A program made the translations under genes and the position numbers. Below are positions 7,417 to 10,268 of a stretch of 10,268 nt of DNA, one piece after another. The stretch spans positions 1-10,268 of the forward strand of contig JACVQG010000125.1 of NCBI GenBank assembly GCA_015661045.1, given 5' to 3'. Position 1 is the first letter of the stretch, and every line of letters starts with the position of its first letter. The stretch is from Dehalococcoidia bacterium (lineage in GTDB: Bacteria; Chloroflexota; Dehalococcoidia; JACVQG01). Under the pieces are notes generated by a model. It did no database searches, was not told where the DNA came from, and saw nothing but the letters and a program-made list of their open reading frames with translations.

Positions 7417-7512
7417 CTGTGGTTACTAACGTGGTATTAATAGGGGGTTTCTACCTACAAATGGTCAACGAAACTATGTGCTTTCTTTTAGTAAAGAACA
7501 GGGGGTAAGTTC

Positions 7513-8388
7513 ATGCGTTTTGATTACTATCAGCCTAAGGACCTCTCAGATACGGTATCGTTTCTAATACGGGAGGGGGCTAACGCCCAGGTTTTGGCCG
7601 GGGGTACCGACCTGATTCCCCGTATTAAGGATAGACTGGTATCGCCTGAATATGTGGTTAATGTTAAGGGGTTAACAGAGCTCCAGGGTATGGGCAAAGA
7701 AAAGGACGGTTTCAGGATAGGCGCCTTAACAACGATTAGAACGCTGGAGACGTCATCAGTAATACGCCGCCAGTTTCCGTTATTAGCCCAGGCGGCAGCG
7801 GTGCTTGGCTCGGTGCAGATAAGGAATATTGCCACCGTCGGAGGCAACCTGTGTCATGCAGTTCCTTCGGCAGAAACGGCCCCACCTCTATTATCTTTAA
7901 ACGCCCAAGCCATATTAGTAGGTCCGCATGGTAAGCGAAGCTTACCCCTGGAGGAATTTTTCCTGGGGCCACGGCGCACAGCGCTCCAGCCCGGTGAACT
8001 TCTCACTGAGCTTCTATTGCCACCTTTACCTGAGAGATGGGGTGGGGTCTATATTAAACTGGGTCACCGCCAGGCTATGGATTTAGCGATAGTGGGTGTT
8101 GCGGCTGTGGTAGTCCTTGACTCCGCCGGGCGTTTCCAGGACTGCCGCATAGCCCTGGGAGCCGTGGCCCCAACACCGGTGAGGGCAAAGCAGGCTGAAG
8201 AGATACTGCGCGGAGAGAAATTTTCGGAAGCAGCGTTAACCAAAGCGTCTGAAATAGGTATGGGGGAATGCCAACCTATCGATGACATTCGAGCCTCCCG
8301 CGTTTACCGTTGTGAAATGGTCAAGGTATTAACCCATAGAGCTGTTTCCCAGGCTTTAGCTATGGCGCAGAACAGTAAAGGGATTTAA
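7513..8388 (+). CDS. FAD-binding medium subunit, CO dehydrogenase / xanthine dehydrogenase family (CoxM-like)
   Basis: This 291-residue protein has the usual length of the medium subunit of molybdenum hydroxylases, which passes electrons from an iron-sulfur subunit to FAD. The FAD-binding motifs are present: LAGGTDLIP (residues 28-36), IGALTTIRTLE (69-79) and ATVGGNLCHAVPSAE (107-121). The C-terminal domain (about 180-285) has the expected ALGAVAPTPVRA motif. I see no extra Cys-rich insert like that of 4-hydroxybenzoyl-CoA reductase. A GGGGG run at 7501-7505 serves as ribosome binding site, 7 bases before ATG. The molybdopterin and iron-sulfur partners that normally adjoin it are absent, and it instead sits between a binding lipoprotein and a HyuA gene. 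It may partner with subunits encoded elsewhere or act as a free flavoprotein. The family call is firm; the substrate is unknown. Confidence 0.9.
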   Translation: MRFDYYQPKDLSDTVSFLIREGANAQVLAGGTDLIPRIKDRLVSPEYVVNVKGLTELQGMGKEKDGFRIGALTTIRTLETSSVIRRQFPLLAQAAAVLGSVQIRNIATVGGNLCHAVPSAETAPPLLSLNAQAILVGPHGKRSLPLEEFFLGPRRTALQPGELLTELLLPPLPERWGGVYIKLGHRQAMDLAIVGVAAVVVLDSAGRFQDCRIALGAVAPTPVRAKQAEEILRGEKFSEAALTKASEIGMGECQPIDDIRASRVYRCEMVKVLTHRAVSQALAMAQNSKGI

Positions 8389-8426
8389 GAGATATTTTTT
8401 GATAAGGAAAATAGGCCAGAGTAACA

Positions 8427-8455
8427 TTCATAAATACTTAACATGAAATTATATT
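8427..8455 (+). promoter_or_regulatory. Possible promoter for the hyuA gene
   Basis: In the AT-rich 112-base gap after the flavoprotein gene, TTCATA (8427-8432) and TATATT (8450-8455) are 17 bases apart, matching consensus at 9 of 12 positions. A start near 8462 would give a leader of about 40 bases. AT-rich DNA makes chance matches likely. Confidence 0.35.
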
Positions 8456-8500
8456 ACAATACGCTCCTTTATATAAGGGCGACTAGTTTTGGAGATGAAA

Positions 8501-10268
8501 ATGCCAGCTTACAGGGTAGGTGTAGATACAGGCGGAACTTTTTCCGACTTCTGTGTTCTCAACCAGGAAACCGGTGAAATCATCACCACCAAGGTGCCAT
8601 CGACTCCGAAAGACCCGTCTCAGGCAGTTATAGACGGTGTTCGTCAGTTAGTAGAGGTAGGCATTCACCCCGAACATATTGTTTCCTTCTCTCATGGCAC
8701 GACAGTGGGTACTAATGCCCTCCTAGAAGAGAAAGGCAGCCAGACAGGCGTCTTGCTCACCGATGGCCTGCGCGGCATCAATGATATCTATGCCGGGTCA
8801 GCGTTGAGCCAGGGCGCTTTCGAGCTATACCGGGTGCTGCCCAAGTATTTAGTGCCTCCACGTCTCTGCCTCGGTGTGAAGGAAAGGGTGGATTTTCGGG
8901 GAAATGTTATAGAGGCACTGGATAAGGCCCAGGCTACACAAGCGATCCTTAAATTGAAAGAGAAGGGAGTTGAGTCCCTGGTGGTGTGCTTCCTTTTTTC
9001 TTTCATGAATCCGGAGCACGAGCGAGAGGTGTCCGAGCTTATCCGTGAAAATCATCCGGGCTGCTTCATCTCCCTGTCTTCGGAGGTGCTGCCCCAGATA
9101 AGAGAGCACACACGGCTCTCCACCACTATAGTTAATGCCAAAATAGGCCCGGTTCTGAACAACTTTCTCCTTAAACTCCAACACCGCCTTCGGGAACAGG
9201 GTGTAAAAACAAAACAATTGTATGTAATGCAGTGCAACGGCGGTGTACGAACCTTTGAGGCCAGCGCGGCCAGAGCCGTGCCGCTGGTACTTTCTGGCCC
9301 TGCTGCCGGGATAATGGCTGTCGGGAAACTGGCCGAATTAGCCGGGTTCCCCAATGTAATTGGCTTGGATATGGGCGGGACCAGTTGCGATATAGGTCTG
9401 GTTAAAGATGGCGAGGTCTTGCAAACTATCAAAGCCAGTGTCGGGAAGTGGGATATCGCTATTCCCATGCTGGATGTAAATACGATAAGCGCCGGTGGTG
9501 GGACTATCGCCAGGGTAGATAGCGTGGGTAACCTGGTGCTTGGCCCTGAAAGTGCCGGGGCCGATCCCGGTCCCGTTTGCTATGGCAAGGGCGGCACTTC
9601 GCCTACCGTAACCGATGCTAACCTGGTCCTAGGATTCCTTAGCCCGGATTTCTTCCTGGCCGGAAAGATGAAATTGGATAAGCAAAAGGCAGAGGCGGCT
9701 ATCATGGAGAAAATCGCCAAACCCCTTGGCCTTAGCCTGCTTGAGGCTGCCGATGGCATCATAAGGGTTGTCAACGCCGATATGGAGCAGGGTGTAAGAG
9801 CGGTATCCGCGGAGAAGGGATACGACCCGCGGGATTTCGTCCTTTTTGCCTTTGGCGGCGCTGGACCGGTTTCCGGCGCCAGACTAGCAGCAGCCCTTAA
9901 CATTCCAAAAGTAATGGTTCCATTAGCTCCTGGCGTCACGTCAGCCCTGGGGCTATTACTTGCAGATGTCCGCCATGACTACGTGCGTTCACATCTGGAC
10001 CCACTGGCCTTCCTCGAACCGGAAATTGTCAACAGACAATTTAGCGAACTGGCTGAAAAAGCCACCGCAGAGCTAGTTGCCGATGGGTTCACTAATAAGG
10101 AAATACAGATTTCCTATTTCATGGATATGAGATATTCCGGGCAGGGCTACGAAATCACTGTTCCCGCTCCATCGGGCCACTTTGATAAATCAACCCTGGA
10201 TATTATGCGCTCCAGGTTCGATACCCAGCATGAACGCCTGTTTGGCCATAAAGCTGAGACCCAACCTG
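8501..10268 (+). CDS. HyuA / acetone-carboxylase-beta-like ATPase, 3' partial
   Basis: Hydantoinase-A family ATPase of the ASKHA fold. In acetone and acetophenone carboxylases it uses ATP to activate substrate or bicarbonate for the HyuB partner; in oxoprolinase and N-methylhydantoinase it phosphorylates the cyclic amide. The reading frame is open from ATG 8501 to the window end (589 codons); full-length relatives are about 680-720 residues, so about 100-130 are missing. Nucleotide-binding motifs are in order: VGVDTGGTFSD (6-16), HGTTVGTNALLE (65-76), LSGPAAG (264-270), LDMGGTSCD (289-297) and FGGAGP (451-456). GGAG at 8491-8494 is six bases before ATG 8501; the alternative ATG 8495 directly abuts it and is less likely. 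Its natural partner is the HyuB-zinc gene at 1014-3169, although five kilobases of transport and flavoprotein genes lie between. A second, intact hyuB may follow beyond the window edge. Confidence 0.92.
   Translation, partial: MPAYRVGVDTGGTFSDFCVLNQETGEIITTKVPSTPKDPSQAVIDGVRQLVEVGIHPEHIVSFSHGTTVGTNALLEEKGSQTGVLLTDGLRGINDIYAGSALSQGAFELYRVLPKYLVPPRLCLGVKERVDFRGNVIEALDKAQATQAILKLKEKGVESLVVCFLFSFMNPEHEREVSELIRENHPGCFISLSSEVLPQIREHTRLSTTIVNAKIGPVLNNFLLKLQHRLREQGVKTKQLYVMQCNGGVRTFEASAARAVPLVLSGPAAGIMAVGKLAELAGFPNVIGLDMGGTSCDIGLVKDGEVLQTIKASVGKWDIAIPMLDVNTISAGGGTIARVDSVGNLVLGPESAGADPGPVCYGKGGTSPTVTDANLVLGFLSPDFFLAGKMKLDKQKAEAAIMEKIAKPLGLSLLEAADGIIRVVNADMEQGVRAVSAEKGYDPRDFVLFAFGGAGPVSGARLAAALNIPKVMVPLAPGVTSALGLLLADVRHDYVRSHLDPLAFLEPEIVNRQFSELAEKATAELVADGFTNKEIQISYFMDMRYSGQGYEITVPAPSGHFDKSTLDIMRSRFDTQHERLFGHKAETQP

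Noticed and set aside
8438..8460. TTAACA and TACAAT as a hyuA promoter
   Set aside because: The two boxes are only 11 bases apart, too close for a sigma70 promoter; the 8427-8455 pair fits better.
8788..9939. Several antisense frames of 70-140 codons across the hyuA gene
   Set aside because: They are shadows of a strongly conserved ATPase reading frame, with no recognisable motifs.
1..10268. CRISPR array, tRNA or rRNA genes
   Set aside because: No regularly spaced repeats, cloverleaf-like sequence or rRNA signature was seen in reading the window.

Overview
The window looks like accessory metabolic DNA from an anaerobic or subsurface bacterium. Solute-binding lipoproteins with Pro/Thr-rich tethers, stand-alone CoxM-like flavoproteins and HyuA/HyuB-type acetone-carboxylase relatives recur together in Chloroflexota such as Dehalococcoidia. 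That placement is an inference from gene content and could be wrong; no rRNA or phylogenetic marker is present. All recognised genes lie on the + strand.

Layout. (1) Positions 1 to about 1010 hold an IS630-family element cut by the window start. Its transposase needs a -1 shift at an A8 run. (2) From about 1010 to 3169 lies a hydantoinase-B / acetone-carboxylase-alpha-like gene. It has lost its native start at the IS junction, carries a one-base frameshift near 2221, and ends in a fused zinc domain resembling the acetone carboxylase gamma subunit. (3) Positions 3180-7416 encode three paralogous solute-binding lipoproteins. The first two are a recent tandem duplication separated by a terminator-like hairpin. 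The third follows a 0.66-kb gap that contains a good sigma70-type promoter and a hairpin-containing leader. (4) Positions 7513-8388 encode a lone FAD-binding medium subunit of the xanthine oxidase / CO dehydrogenase type. (5) From 8501 to the window end runs a hydantoinase-A / acetone-carboxylase-beta-like ATPase, truncated by the edge.

Working model (inference). The HyuA and HyuB-zinc proteins would form an ATP-dependent carboxylase or amidohydrolase acting on a small carbonyl or cyclic-amide substrate. The lipoproteins would bind that substrate or a related organic solute outside the cell. The flavoprotein would be the electron-transfer subunit of a molybdenum hydroxylase whose other subunits lie elsewhere. 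No permease, transporter ATPase, or molybdopterin/iron-sulfur subunit is visible here. As written, the HyuB gene is broken twice, so either this copy is decaying or the window contains assembly or sequencing errors at those two points.
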